Origin: Mucilaginibacter tolerans
GTDB lineage: Bacteria; Bacteroidota; Bacteroidia; Sphingobacteriales; Sphingobacteriaceae
Assembly: GCF_030519375.1 (NCBI RefSeq)
Contig: NZ_JAUMKB010000002.1
Span: 186,001-250,000 of the forward strand
DNA: 64,000 bases
Reading direction: 5' to 3'
How positions within the stretch are numbered: position 1 is the stretch's first letter; each line of letters starts with the position of its first letter. The notes beneath the pieces are model-generated. The model worked only from the letters and a program-made list of their open reading frames with translations. It made no database searches and was not told the origin of the DNA. The position numbers were made by a program, and so were the translations under genes. Shown here in pieces: positions 45,020-54,023 of this stretch.

Positions 45020-46087
45020 TTATTTGTTATTTAACTGCTTTATCAAATTGGTTTCCTCCTGTTTGTAAGGGGTGCCATCTTTTCTAAAAACATCATGAAA
45101 CCATAATTTGGGTTCGTCACCGTTAGGCATGGGTGTGTCCCAGGCGTATATAGTGTTTGTTTTACCCGACACCAGCCCCCAATTGATAGCACCTATATTT
45201 TCCTTCTTCAACATAGGCATGGTATTCTCAAAAGTGCTTCCGCGCAAACGTGCCATATATTCGGTACAAATTACCGGCCGGCCAGTGGCTTTTAATATCT
45301 GTACAACACGCTGATGGTTTTCAGGCTCCTCGTAATCATGATAGGTGATCACATCTGAATGGGTTAATTGAAACTTATTGAGTTTCTCTAAATTCCAGTC
45401 CCACATTCCGGAGCTTACCGGTTGGTCAGGGTTTACAGTTTTGGCCCACGAAAATATTTTAGAAAGTAAATCCAGTGAGGCATTACCCTTGTTGCTATTA
45501 CCGGGTTCATTATACAAATCCCATAAAAGGATACGCTTATCATGCTTAAATGTAATTAGTACATTGGTCACATATTTTTGAAGTAAAGGCAATTCACCGG
45601 CATTTTTTATCCTATTCCCCGGGTCTTGCAACCACCCTGAATTATGGATACCTGTCTTTGGTTCCGGCTGCTTACCAATCTTAGATTCAGCGTTCCAGCA
45701 ATCATCCAGGAATACAAATATGGTTTGGATATGATGCTTATCAGCAATAGTTAAATATTGATTGACACGGTTGTTAAAACCTTTAGGATCCTGCTGCCAG
45801 GCCATACTATGTAAGAAAACACGCATGGCGTTAAATCCTATTCCTTCGGCGTAACCTAACTCCCGGTCAATAGTTTTTGGATCGAACGTATCGGCCTGCC
45901 ACATTTCCAACTGGTTAATGGCAGTACTTGGCGTAAAATTGGCCCCATTTATCCATTTGTGTTTGGCATACCAGGCATTCGCTTTGGCCGCTGACCAGAT
46001 GGGAGCGGGTTGCATTTTTTGCGCCCCAACAGACAATGTAAAAAGAATAAAGAATAAGATCAGGAAAAATTGATTTCTGGGCCTCAT
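45020..46087 (-). CDS. Secreted GH5-like glycoside hydrolase (cellulase superfamily)
   Basis: 355 residues with a signal peptide ending near VGAQ. The TIM barrel includes LGYAEGIGFNAMRVFLHSMAW, TIFVFLDDCW and the acid/base Glu194 in LLWDLYNEPG. The probable nucleophile is Glu276 in VICTEYMA. The pattern fits the cellulase/xylanase/mannanase superfamily; the exact substrate is unknown. It is followed by galM after 25 nt. Confidence 0.85.
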   Translation of the reverse strand: MRPRNQFFLILFFILFTLSVGAQKMQPAPIWSAAKANAWYAKHKWINGANFTPSTAINQLEMWQADTFDPKTIDRELGYAEGIGFNAMRVFLHSMAWQQDPKGFNNRVNQYLTIADKHHIQTIFVFLDDCWNAESKIGKQPEPKTGIHNSGWLQDPGNRIKNAGELPLLQKYVTNVLITFKHDKRILLWDLYNEPGNSNKGNASLDLLSKIFSWAKTVNPDQPVSSGMWDWNLEKLNKFQLTHSDVITYHDYEEPENHQRVVQILKATGRPVICTEYMARLRGSTFENTMPMLKKENIGAINWGLVSGKTNTIYAWDTPMPNGDEPKLWFHDVFRKDGTPYKQEETNLIKQLNNK

Positions 46088-46170
46088 GATATTCAGGTGT
46101 GCAGGACTGGTTAATTCCTGAATGCTAAATTGATAAAAAATGTAATAATTACAATTAATTTTAATTCATT

Positions 46171-47469
46171 TTATCTTTCGATGCGTTGCTGATGCTCAGT
46201 TACCCAGTGAAATTTCTGTTTTAACAGCGGCAAACTATCCAGATTAAACCGCTTTAACCGTATTTGCAGTGAATCAGTATAATGTTTCCCGGAAAGAGAT
46301 AACACGCTGTCTTTTAAATTATAAGATAATATATAACGATTTGTGGCATCATTTTCAGCGGTTAGCAGAATCGTTCTCCTTACTGTATCCGGTTTAATAT
46401 CAAAATACCGCATATCATTATTCATCAGTACTATGCCAGCTTTTCCGGATATAGAGGAAATAACCAATTTCCTCCATCGGGTTGTATCTGAAGTTAAAGG
46501 CTTTAGCGTGTCTTTGTTAACAATGAAAGTTTCTGCGTTGTAAACTCCATAAAGTGGGGCTTTTTTGCCGATGTAGCCTAATTGTTTGGATTTACCTGAT
46601 AGGGCATGCAGGTCAAAGAATATCACAAATACAATTAACCCGCATTTGAAAATATTAAATACGATGTTTTTGCCTCTCGTATTAAAGCGAAAAAAATCTG
46701 TTGTTTCAAGCGATGCTGCTTTGCCACGGAAAAAGAAATCTGTTAGACGCCTTATATCTCTTGCCAATAAAAACAGGCTCATGACCATCAGCATTGTGGA
46801 TAATAGCTTTACATTATCATCAAAGTAGTAGTTAAAGGCCAGTACATTTGCCAATGCACCTATAGCAAGCAGGTTTCCAAGCGTATAAGTTCTTCTGAAA
46901 AAGAGCAAAATGCCAATGATATATTCAGCAATACCTATAAAATAATTAAACCCGGTGGAATATCCCATAAAATTCCAGGCCAACTCTCGTGGCATTGAAT
47001 TCCCGTAAGTATGTAATAGCGTTATAGGCGTAAGTTCGGGAAACTGGAGGTGAATGATCTTAAGTGTAGCATAAGTAATCCATGTTATACCTAAATAATA
47101 TCTGAGGACAATGATTAACGCTTCATTTATTTTACTGTAATTGGATGATTTTCTGTCTATTGTCCCCCAAATAACGGAAGCAATAGCAGCAATGCAAATA
47201 GTAAATAAAACTATCAGATAATTAGATACAGTGTCAGTGGCGGGGTGCCTGGCATTGGATAAAGTGCCCGGTATATTAAAAAAAAAGCTGCCAAACCAAT
47301 TTACCAAATGATAATAAGGCCACCTGGTAAATTTCTGTACAACAGAAAAATATGGAACAATATCATTAGGGTTTATCAGGATAAAAAGCGATAAAAAGAT
47401 AAATGAAAATCGAAATACCTGTTTTTTACCAGGCGACCATTCATTTACAGAAGAATTAGCTTCGGGCAT
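46171..47469 (-). CDS. DoxX-like membrane protein
   Basis: 432 residues with about six to eight membrane segments in the first 300 and a soluble C-terminal part (about 330-432) with strands such as LVISSISGKAGIVLMNNDMRYF. The middle SMPRELAWNFMGYSTGFNYFIGIAEYIIG and LLFFRRTYTLGNLLAIGALA resemble DoxX-type membrane proteins. Cellular role unknown. It lies between the GH5-like gene (83 nt downstream) and the HAD gene on the same strand. Confidence 0.7.
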   Translation of the reverse strand: MPEANSSVNEWSPGKKQVFRFSFIFLSLFILINPNDIVPYFSVVQKFTRWPYYHLVNWFGSFFFNIPGTLSNARHPATDTVSNYLIVLFTICIAAIASVIWGTIDRKSSNYSKINEALIIVLRYYLGITWITYATLKIIHLQFPELTPITLLHTYGNSMPRELAWNFMGYSTGFNYFIGIAEYIIGILLFFRRTYTLGNLLAIGALANVLAFNYYFDDNVKLLSTMLMVMSLFLLARDIRRLTDFFFRGKAASLETTDFFRFNTRGKNIVFNIFKCGLIVFVIFFDLHALSGKSKQLGYIGKKAPLYGVYNAETFIVNKDTLKPLTSDTTRWRKLVISSISGKAGIVLMNNDMRYFDIKPDTVRRTILLTAENDATNRYILSYNLKDSVLSLSGKHYTDSLQIRLKRFNLDSLPLLKQKFHWVTEHQQRIER

Positions 47470-47523
47470 TGATTGGTTAGATTGCTCGGAATAAATATAA
47501 AGAATACCCGGAATTACTTTACA

Positions 47524-48393
47524 CTAAAAGTCGAGGCCGCTCAAATCAACGACCGCTGAATCGCAAATATAGGTAGGCATAATGCCCGCAGCTGTGATGC
47601 GTGTCTCATAGTCTTTTGCCAACGTATTGCCCGTTAGCACCAACACAGTATCCAGACCAAACTTATTTCCCCCCAGGATATCTGTATTTAAAGTATCACC
47701 AACCATTACGATCTCACTTTTGCTAATTTGACGGTATTCACGTATCAGATCGTAAGCAAACATAAACATTTGCGAATCAGGCTTACCAAAGCGAATAAAT
47801 TGCTTACCGACAACACTTTCTATCATGGCTGCGATACCACCAATAGCAATCGACACGTTAGCAGCAGAAAGGGGATAAGCACGGTCAGTATTGGCTACAA
47901 TAACAGGAATAGTCTTCTTCCTGATCAGATTGACAGTTTTATTCAGATCCTGGCACCAGTCGAAACCTTCATCATCTAGAAATATCAAGGCACTCACTTT
48001 ATCCAGGTTGCTTTCGTTCACCTCACTCATGGGCAAAGTTTGCAAACCTGATCTTTCAATATAGTGCGCCGAATTTGGCGTGCCGAGATAGGCGACAATT
48101 CCATCGGGAACTTTCAGGTCAAGAAACTCTTTAGTTAACATTCCTGATGAAACAATACGGTCGGCAGTGATAGCCTTTAAGCCCATGCGATGGTAAGATT
48201 CAGCTAACTGCTGCGGACCGCGTGAAGCATCGTTAGTAACTATGTAGTATTCCTTGTTTTCCTTTTCGAGGTAAGTAAAGGTACTTTCAATTCCACTAAC
48301 CAAACCTGAATAATTTTTAATAACTCCAAAAGCGTCAAAAAAGATAATCTTATACTTATCTACTATCGATTTAAAGTTATCTACTTTCTTCAT
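47524..48393 (-). CDS. HAD-superfamily (subfamily IIA) hydrolase-like protein
   Basis: 289 residues. The nucleophile motif reads IIFFDAFGVI, with Asp20 present but Phe22 where phosphatases have the general-acid Asp. Other motifs are YIVTNDASRGPQQLAESY, the Lys of FGKPDSQMFMFAYDL and VGDTLNTDILGGNKFGLDTVLVLTG. This pattern fits the HAD-IIA group where some members lack DxD. It may dephosphorylate a small phosphorylated metabolite or have a weakened activity. It is last of the GS-like - kinase - HAD operon (19-nt gap). Confidence 0.85.
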   Translation of the reverse strand: MKKVDNFKSIVDKYKIIFFDAFGVIKNYSGLVSGIESTFTYLEKENKEYYIVTNDASRGPQQLAESYHRMGLKAITADRIVSSGMLTKEFLDLKVPDGIVAYLGTPNSAHYIERSGLQTLPMSEVNESNLDKVSALIFLDDEGFDWCQDLNKTVNLIRKKTIPVIVANTDRAYPLSAANVSIAIGGIAAMIESVVGKQFIRFGKPDSQMFMFAYDLIREYRQISKSEIVMVGDTLNTDILGGNKFGLDTVLVLTGNTLAKDYETRITAAGIMPTYICDSAVVDLSGLDF

Positions 48394-48412
48394 TTATAAT
48401 TGGTTAGTTTGT

Positions 48413-49468
48413 TTATACTAAAGTTTTACTTTCTTCAAGATTAAGGGCTTGTATAATGTGCTCTGCGTCAAAATCACGATCAACTGATGGCAGATAAATA
48501 TCAAAAGCCTCAGCCTGAAGTTTTTTTGCGTATTGCTCGTTAAAGAAGTATTTACCATCTTTTATTACATAATTCAGGATAAAGAAACGGTAGGCTTCTT
48601 TCAAAAACCGGATTTCATTAGCTGTCAATGGATTAACTTTATGATATTCCTTCAGGAATATAACAAAACGATCTTCCATTAAAGTATTGATGCCATAGCT
48701 GAATACGGTTCTATCTCCGAGATTAGAAACTACACGACTAAAGAAGTAGAAGTCAAGTACACGGTAGCTCATCCTAAACCAATCATAGTCCCAGCGGGAG
48801 TAAAGCTCCAAATCTTTGGTGACAGAGAAATTACCGATGTTCCAGTCAATAAATACCGGAATGATCTCAAATGAGCTCATATTGTATTTCGAACGGTTTT
48901 TAAGAAACAATTCGCAATGATATTTCAGAAAATCCACCTGCATGGCAGAGCCAAATCGCTTTTCATTCTTTTCCAATTGCTGCTGAAGGGCATAAATATC
49001 CGTGCGAAGTGTTTTCGAAGATTTTGGCAACACATTCTTGGCACGTGAGCAAGCTTTATGAAACTTGCCGATCTGTTGCCCTAATTTGCGAATATGCTGC
49101 TCATCTAAGCGTCGTGGCATGCGTTCAGCAATACGGGTGGGGTTATAAAACACCACCCAGGCATCCTCTTTTCCCTGTTTATGGCGATAAATATAAACCC
49201 GGTTGTTCTTTAAAAGCGATTTAGATAGTACGTTTTCAAAAGGGTAAAGCAGGTTATTGGACAAGCTATGTATGATCCTGTGATCTTCTTTAAAAAGTTC
49301 GAATTTTCCAAAATGTGAAAGCTTGGCAATAATAATATCATCATCCTGAAAGGTTATCTTAAACACATGATTGGTTGAAACCATGGCGCTGATATCCTCA
49401 ATATCACGTATCGTTTTAGAAGCATCATAGCCTTCCCAGGCTCTTTTTAGTATAAAATGGTAGTTCAT
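48413..49468 (-). CDS. APH/choline-kinase-fold phosphotransferase
   Basis: 351 residues with aminoglycoside-phosphotransferase fold traits: Lys49 in IIIAKLSHF, the catalytic-loop-like PVFIDWNIGNFSV (Asp208, Asn213; the usual HxD His is Ile207) and WDYDWFRMSYRVLDFYFFS (Asp227 or Asp229 as metal ligand). It starts directly at the stop of the GS-like gene. Possible substrate: an amino alcohol or sugar; not known. Genes upstream and downstream suggest one pathway. Confidence 0.8.
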   Translation of the reverse strand: MNYHFILKRAWEGYDASKTIRDIEDISAMVSTNHVFKITFQDDDIIIAKLSHFGKFELFKEDHRIIHSLSNNLLYPFENVLSKSLLKNNRVYIYRHKQGKEDAWVVFYNPTRIAERMPRRLDEQHIRKLGQQIGKFHKACSRAKNVLPKSSKTLRTDIYALQQQLEKNEKRFGSAMQVDFLKYHCELFLKNRSKYNMSSFEIIPVFIDWNIGNFSVTKDLELYSRWDYDWFRMSYRVLDFYFFSRVVSNLGDRTVFSYGINTLMEDRFVIFLKEYHKVNPLTANEIRFLKEAYRFFILNYVIKDGKYFFNEQYAKKLQAEAFDIYLPSVDRDFDAEHIIQALNLEESKTLV

Positions 49469-50827
49469 TTAAATTATCTCAAAATATCTCTTCAATTCCC
49501 AGTCGGTCACACTTTTTGCAAATTGTTTGCATTCCCATAGGCGGGTTGTAACAAAATGATTTACAAAGCCTTCGCCAAACAACTCGCGGGCGATCTTTGA
49601 ATCTTTCATCATATTTGCAGCATCGAGCAGATTAGATGGTATAACTCCATTTTTAGTATCATGATAGCCATTTCCTGCTGTGGCTGGAATATCCAACGAC
49701 AGTTTATTCTTCACACCATATAATCCCGACGCTAATGCAGCTGCCATAGCCAGGTAAGGATTTGTATCAGAACCTGGAATGCGTGTTTCTAACCTGGTAT
49801 AAGCAGGAGAGGTGTTGATTACGCGGAAAGCTGTAGTCCTGTTTTCAACCGCCCAGGTAATGGTAGTTGGCGCCCATGCACCTTCAACCAAACGTTTATA
49901 ACTGTTTATGGTAGGCGCATACATTGGTAAAATATGTGGCAAACAATACAACTGGCCGGCAAGGTAATGCTTATGCAGATCACTCATTTTATTGGCATCG
50001 TCCGCTTTATAAAATAGATTTTCGGTTTTATCCTTATTCCACAAACTCTGGTGTACATGTCCGCCACAACCTGGTAAATTCTCGTTCCATTTTGCCATAA
50101 AGGTTGCCATGATACCATGCCGATAGGCAATTTCTTTGATGGCTGTTTTTAGCAATACGGCTCTGTCGGCAGCTTCTATTACATGATCGTGTAATATCGC
50201 TGCTTCGTACACTCCCGGACCTGTTTCGGTATGCAAACCTTCTAACGGGATGCCGAACTGCATCAACAGATTAAACAGGTCATAATAGAAATCACTATTT
50301 TCTGATGTACGGAGTAAGGAGTAACCAAACATTCCCGGTGTTAAGGTTTCCAGATTGGTAAAGCTTTTCTCCTGCAGTGATTGTGGCGTTTCCCTGAAAT
50401 TGAACCATTCAAACTCCTGCGCAAATTCAGGGTAAAAACCTAGTGATTCGCAATCCTTGGTGATTCGTTTTAGTAAACTCCTTGGACAAGCGGGCAAATC
50501 ATTTCCATCTGCTTTGCTAAAATCAGCCAGGAAAAAAGGAATATTATCTTGCCACGGAATTGTACGAAAAGTTGACAGGTCAATGCGGCAAATCTGATCC
50601 GGATATCCTGTATGCCAACCGGTCAGTTCTATATTGTTATTACAAACGTCGCTGCTATCCCAGCCAAAAACAACGTCACAAAAACCATAGCCCTTTTGCA
50701 ACCCGTCGGCAAATTTTTTATGGTGGATCACTTTTCCGCGCAACACGCCATCGATATCAGCAAAAGCGAACTTAATTTTATCAATATTTTTTTCCTTTAA
50801 CCAGGTTATAATTTGTTGTTCATCCAT
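49469..50827 (-). CDS. Glutamine-synthetase-family ligase (GSI-like)
   Basis: 452 residues of the glutamine synthetase superfamily. It begins IITWLKEKNIDKIKFAFADIDGVLRGKVI, a beta-grasp type start, followed by a catalytic core with CGGHVHQSLW, PTINSYKRLVEGAWAPTTITW and RLETRIPGSDTNPYLAMAAALAS. It differs from the true glnA at 51391, so it probably joins glutamate to another amine, like gamma-glutamylpolyamine or gamma-glutamylanilide synthetases. The kinase starts right at its stop, and a gamma-glutamylcyclotransferase lies 121 nt away, divergent. Confidence 0.88.
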   Translation of the reverse strand: MDEQQIITWLKEKNIDKIKFAFADIDGVLRGKVIHHKKFADGLQKGYGFCDVVFGWDSSDVCNNNIELTGWHTGYPDQICRIDLSTFRTIPWQDNIPFFLADFSKADGNDLPACPRSLLKRITKDCESLGFYPEFAQEFEWFNFRETPQSLQEKSFTNLETLTPGMFGYSLLRTSENSDFYYDLFNLLMQFGIPLEGLHTETGPGVYEAAILHDHVIEAADRAVLLKTAIKEIAYRHGIMATFMAKWNENLPGCGGHVHQSLWNKDKTENLFYKADDANKMSDLHKHYLAGQLYCLPHILPMYAPTINSYKRLVEGAWAPTTITWAVENRTTAFRVINTSPAYTRLETRIPGSDTNPYLAMAAALASGLYGVKNKLSLDIPATAGNGYHDTKNGVIPSNLLDAANMMKDSKIARELFGEGFVNHFVTTRLWECKQFAKSVTDWELKRYFEII

Positions 50828-50948
50828 GAGTAGTGATACGAAAAAAACGTTGGCAAGTTAGGTATAAAATTAGTGAATTAGTGATTGAGTGAATTAGTGA
50901 AAGGTTAATTAAGCGATATTTTATTTAGGAGTATTAACTTTGATCATC

Positions 50949-51335
50949 ATGAAAAGTGCACTGTTATTTGTATATGGCACATTGTTAAATCATAACAATG
51001 AATTTGCGGTTTACCTGAAGGAGCATAGTCATTTCTATGCAAATGGTAAGGTTAGAGGAAAGCTTTATGATATTGGCGAATATCCGGGTGCAATATTAGA
51101 CAAGAGCGATGAATACATCTATGGCGTCATTTTGCAAATCGATGATCCCGAGGTGGTATTTTCTGAAATAGATAACTATGAAGGTTATGGCGATGAGCAA
51201 CCAGAGCCTAATGAGTTTATCAGGGTATCAGCGGATGTTGAAACAGCATCAGAAATTGTTCCTTGTTACACCTATGTTTACAATCTACCAATCGATAGTT
51301 TGGAAAAGATTGAAGGTGGCAGATATGTTAAATAA
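50949..51335 (+). CDS. Gamma-glutamylcyclotransferase-family protein
   Basis: 128 residues from the ATG at 50949 (the frame also opens with a TTG at 50940). It has the family loop FVYGTLLNHNNEF and a YGVILQIDDPEVVFSEIDNYEGY segment, where the conserved Glu acts in catalysis. Such enzymes release pyroglutamate from gamma-glutamyl amines or amino acids. The divergent GS-like ligase makes such compounds in related systems, so the two may be functionally opposed. Short family length is normal. Confidence 0.85.
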   Translation: MKSALLFVYGTLLNHNNEFAVYLKEHSHFYANGKVRGKLYDIGEYPGAILDKSDEYIYGVILQIDDPEVVFSEIDNYEGYGDEQPEPNEFIRVSADVETASEIVPCYTYVYNLPIDSLEKIEGGRYVK

Positions 51336-51337
51336 AA

Positions 51338-51367
51338 AGCCCCGCAGAAACACAGATCTGCAGGGCT
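51338..51367. terminator. Bidirectional terminator between the cyclotransferase and glnA
   Basis: AGCCCCGCAGA (51338-51348) pairs with TCTGCAGGGCT (51357-51367) with one mismatch. It sits between the converging ends of the two genes. Confidence 0.8.
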
Positions 51368-51390
51368 CAGTTTAAATTAATTAGGAGTTA

Positions 51391-52395
51391 TTATATTGCT
51401 GACTTAACAGTTTTAATGATACGAGCAGCTACTTTGTATGGATCAGCAGCTGAGTTTGGACGACGATCTTCCAGGTAGCCCTTCCAGCCTTTTTGTACAG
51501 TATACAAAGGGATACGGATAGAAGCACCACGGTCAGATACACCATAGCTATAATCGTGAATAGAAGCAGTTTCGTGTTTACCGGTCAAACGCTGATCGTT
51601 GTCAGCACCGTAAACTGCGATGTGTTCTGCAACTACTGGGCGGAAAGCTTCAAGGATTTTTTTGTAAACATCCTCGCTGCCGGTAGTTCTCAATAATGTA
51701 TTTGAGAAGTTAGCGTGCATACCTGAACCGTTCCAGTCCAGTTGACCAAGCGGTTTACAATGCCAGTTGATAGAAACTCCATATTTCTCACCAATTCTTT
51801 CCAGTAAATAACGGGCAACCCAAATTTCGTCACCGGCTTCTTTAGCTCCTTTAGCAAAGATCTGGAATTCCCACTGCCCAGCAGCAACCTCAGCGTTGAT
51901 ACCTTCAACGTTCAGACCAGCATCCAAACAAGCATCTAAATGCTCCTCAACGATTTCGCGGCCATAAGCGTTTTTAGCACCTACAGAGCAGTAGTATGGA
52001 CCTTGAGGGCCAGGGTAACCGCCAGCAGGGAAGCCCAGCGGCTTATTAGTTTCAGGATCCCACAGGAAGTATTCCTGCTCAAAACCAAACCAAAAATCGT
52101 TATCGTCATCTTCAATTAGAGCACGGCCATTAGATTCATGGGGTTTGCCAGTTGAATCAAGTACTTCGCACATTACCAGGTAAGCGTCTTTTCTTTGAGG
52201 ATCTTTACAGATGTAAACAGGTTTCAAAATACAATCAGAAGATCCGCCTGGTGCCTGTTCGGTTGATGAACCATCAAAGCTCCAATTTGGGCAATCTTCT
52301 AATTTACCGCTAAAATCGCCTTCAATTTTTGTTTTACTACGAAGGCTTTGTGTTGGTTTGTAGCCGTCAAGCCAGATGTACTCTAATTTTGCCAT
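51391..52395 (-). CDS. glnA: Glutamine synthetase, type II
   Basis: 334 residues, the short eukaryote-like GSII found in many Bacteroidetes. It makes glutamine from glutamate and ammonia. It begins MAKLEYIWLDGYKPTQSLRS and has the beta-grasp region with WSFDGSSTEQAPGGSSDCIL, FGFEQEYFLW, GQWEFQIF and the ATP-site SDRGASIRIP. A 568-nt gap upstream separates it from divergent mdh. Two short repeats in that gap could bind a nitrogen regulator, though none is shown. Confidence 0.95.
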   Translation of the reverse strand: MAKLEYIWLDGYKPTQSLRSKTKIEGDFSGKLEDCPNWSFDGSSTEQAPGGSSDCILKPVYICKDPQRKDAYLVMCEVLDSTGKPHESNGRALIEDDDNDFWFGFEQEYFLWDPETNKPLGFPAGGYPGPQGPYYCSVGAKNAYGREIVEEHLDACLDAGLNVEGINAEVAAGQWEFQIFAKGAKEAGDEIWVARYLLERIGEKYGVSINWHCKPLGQLDWNGSGMHANFSNTLLRTTGSEDVYKKILEAFRPVVAEHIAVYGADNDQRLTGKHETASIHDYSYGVSDRGASIRIPLYTVQKGWKGYLEDRRPNSAADPYKVAARIIKTVKSAI

Positions 52396-52824
52396 TGTTT
52401 AGTTGTTTTTGAAAATTGGATTCAAGTATTAGTTCTAATAACGTAAGTTTAAATTTCGAGTGCGAATTTAAATATTTTTTACAATTTTCATCATAATTGT
52501 GATAAAAAATTAAAAATATTTTCAAAAACCATCATTTTATCCATAAAAATAGATAAAAAATCAATCAAAAACGCTTTTCGATTAAAAATGAAAAAAAATC
52601 CACCATAAAAACGGATAAAAATTCAATTTTATGATTAAGGCCTAAAAATATTAACGACATAAGATTACCAAAGTCCGGGCTTTTTATCAAAATGTCAAAA
52701 AATAGAAGGTTTTAATCCATAAAATAATGAAAATGATAAATTTCAACACTTTGCTGACTGATAGTTATATTTTCAATTAATTAAAGATGCTATTCTAAAA
52801 TTTTCTTAAAATTGCCTGAAATTT
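52396..52824. repeat. AT-rich intergenic region with direct repeats
   Basis: Very AT-rich gap between divergent glnA and mdh. A 24-nt element of the form CCATAAAAATAGATAAAAAA-TCAA (52541-52564) recurs as CCATAAAAACGGATAAAAAT-TCAA (52603-52626), 21 of 24 matching. A third, looser copy is near 52717. No gene is seen. Confidence 0.45.
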
Positions 52825-52856
52825 TTTGACAGGCGATCTGCCGGTCGTTAATTTAA
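52825..52856 (+). promoter_or_regulatory. Probable Bacteroidetes-type promoter of mdh
   Basis: TTTG at 52825-52828 and TAATTTAA at 52849-52856 with 20 nt between, close to the TTTG / TAnnTTTG pattern, 107 nt before mdh. Confidence 0.4.
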
Positions 52857-52883
52857 ATGTCTCTTCCATAAATTAATTACAAT

Positions 52884-52967
52884 ATGAAACCACCAATGAG
52901 CAGCCAAAACAAAAAACACACGCTCATGGCAGCTTCATTGCCTTTTAAAAACAAATTAAGAAAATGA
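52884..52967 (+). CDS. Possible 27-residue leader ORF overlapping mdh
   Basis: ATG at 52884 opens a 27-codon frame (MKPPMSSQNKKHTLMAASLP and so on) ending in a TGA at 52965-52967. The ATGA overlaps the mdh ATG at 52964. The peptide is basic and lacks a known domain. The overlap suggests translational coupling, but a chance ORF is possible. Confidence 0.35.
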   Translation: MKPPMSSQNKKHTLMAASLPFKNKLRK

Positions 52968-53902
52968 AAATAACTGTTGTTGGTGCCGGGGCTGTAGGCG
53001 CCACTTGCGCAGATAATATCGCAAGAAAAGAGCTGGCCGAAGAATTAATTTTGTTAGACATCCGCGAAGGCTTTGCAGAAGGTAAAGCGATCGATATGAT
53101 GCAAACTTCGGCACTGCTTGGTTTTGATACCAAGATAAAAGGTGTTACCAATGATTACGCCGCTACTGCCGGTTCAGAAGTGGTTGTAATTACTTCTGGT
53201 CTGCCACGCAAACCAGGAATGACTCGCGAAGAATTAATCGGCACCAACGCTGGTATCGTAAAAAGTGTCACCGAAAGTATTTTAAAGTATTCTCCGAATA
53301 CCATTATAATAGTAGTATCGAACCCGATGGATACGATGAACTACTTAACCCTGAAAACTTCAGGCTTGCCTAAAAATAAAATATTAGGTATGGGTGGTGC
53401 ATTAGATTCATCACGATTTAAATATTATCTGAGCCAGGAACTAAACTGCTCACCTGCCGACTTGAATGCGGTAGTAATTGGCGGTCACGGTGATACTACT
53501 ATGATCCCATTGATCAAACATGCTACCTGGAACAGCATCCCTGTAACTGAGTTCCTGAGCCAGGAGCAACAGGATAAGATTGTTGCTGCTACAATGGTGG
53601 GGGGTGCTACATTAACCAAACTGATCGGTACTTCTGCTTGGTATGCACCGGGCGCAGGTACTGCTGCAATGGTTGAAAGCATTGTTCGTGATGAGAAAAA
53701 ACTAATCAGCTGCGGTGTGGCCCTTGACGGCGAATACGATCAGAAAGACATATCACTTGTTGTACCTGTGGTATTAGGCAAAAGCGGTTGGGAGCAGATC
53801 GTTAACTTCAAATTGAGCGATGCTGAACAAGCTGAGTTCAATAAGAGTGCTGATGCTGTTCGTAACATGAACCAGGTATTGGTTGACAGCAAAATCATCT
53901 AA
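52964..53902 (+). CDS. mdh: Malate dehydrogenase
   Basis: 312-residue LDH-like malate dehydrogenase interconverting malate and oxaloacetate in the TCA cycle. NAD-binding VVGAGAVGATCADN is at 5-18, followed by VVITSGLPRKPGMTREELIGTN and the catalytic VVIGGHGDTTMIP. ATG at 52964 fits the conserved start MKITVVGAG. A terminator follows. PEP carboxylase farther downstream would feed the same oxaloacetate pool. Confidence 0.96.
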   Translation: MKITVVGAGAVGATCADNIARKELAEELILLDIREGFAEGKAIDMMQTSALLGFDTKIKGVTNDYAATAGSEVVVITSGLPRKPGMTREELIGTNAGIVKSVTESILKYSPNTIIIVVSNPMDTMNYLTLKTSGLPKNKILGMGGALDSSRFKYYLSQELNCSPADLNAVVIGGHGDTTMIPLIKHATWNSIPVTEFLSQEQQDKIVAATMVGGATLTKLIGTSAWYAPGAGTAAMVESIVRDEKKLISCGVALDGEYDQKDISLVVPVVLGKSGWEQIVNFKLSDAEQAEFNKSADAVRNMNQVLVDSKII

Positions 53903-53924
53903 TTTAATTTCCTAATTAAATATC

Positions 53925-53958
53925 AAACGGCTTCTCTTAACCGAGAGGCCGTTTTTAT
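53925..53958 (+). terminator. Rho-independent terminator after mdh
   Basis: AAACGGCTTCTC (53925-53936) pairs with GAGAGGCCGTTT (53943-53954, one G-U) and is followed by a T-run. Confidence 0.85.
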
Positions 53959-54023
53959 TTAAACCATTATTTGGCTGTGATGTTATCCTGTAAAAGATTA
54001 AATTAGCTTATCATTTACCTGTT

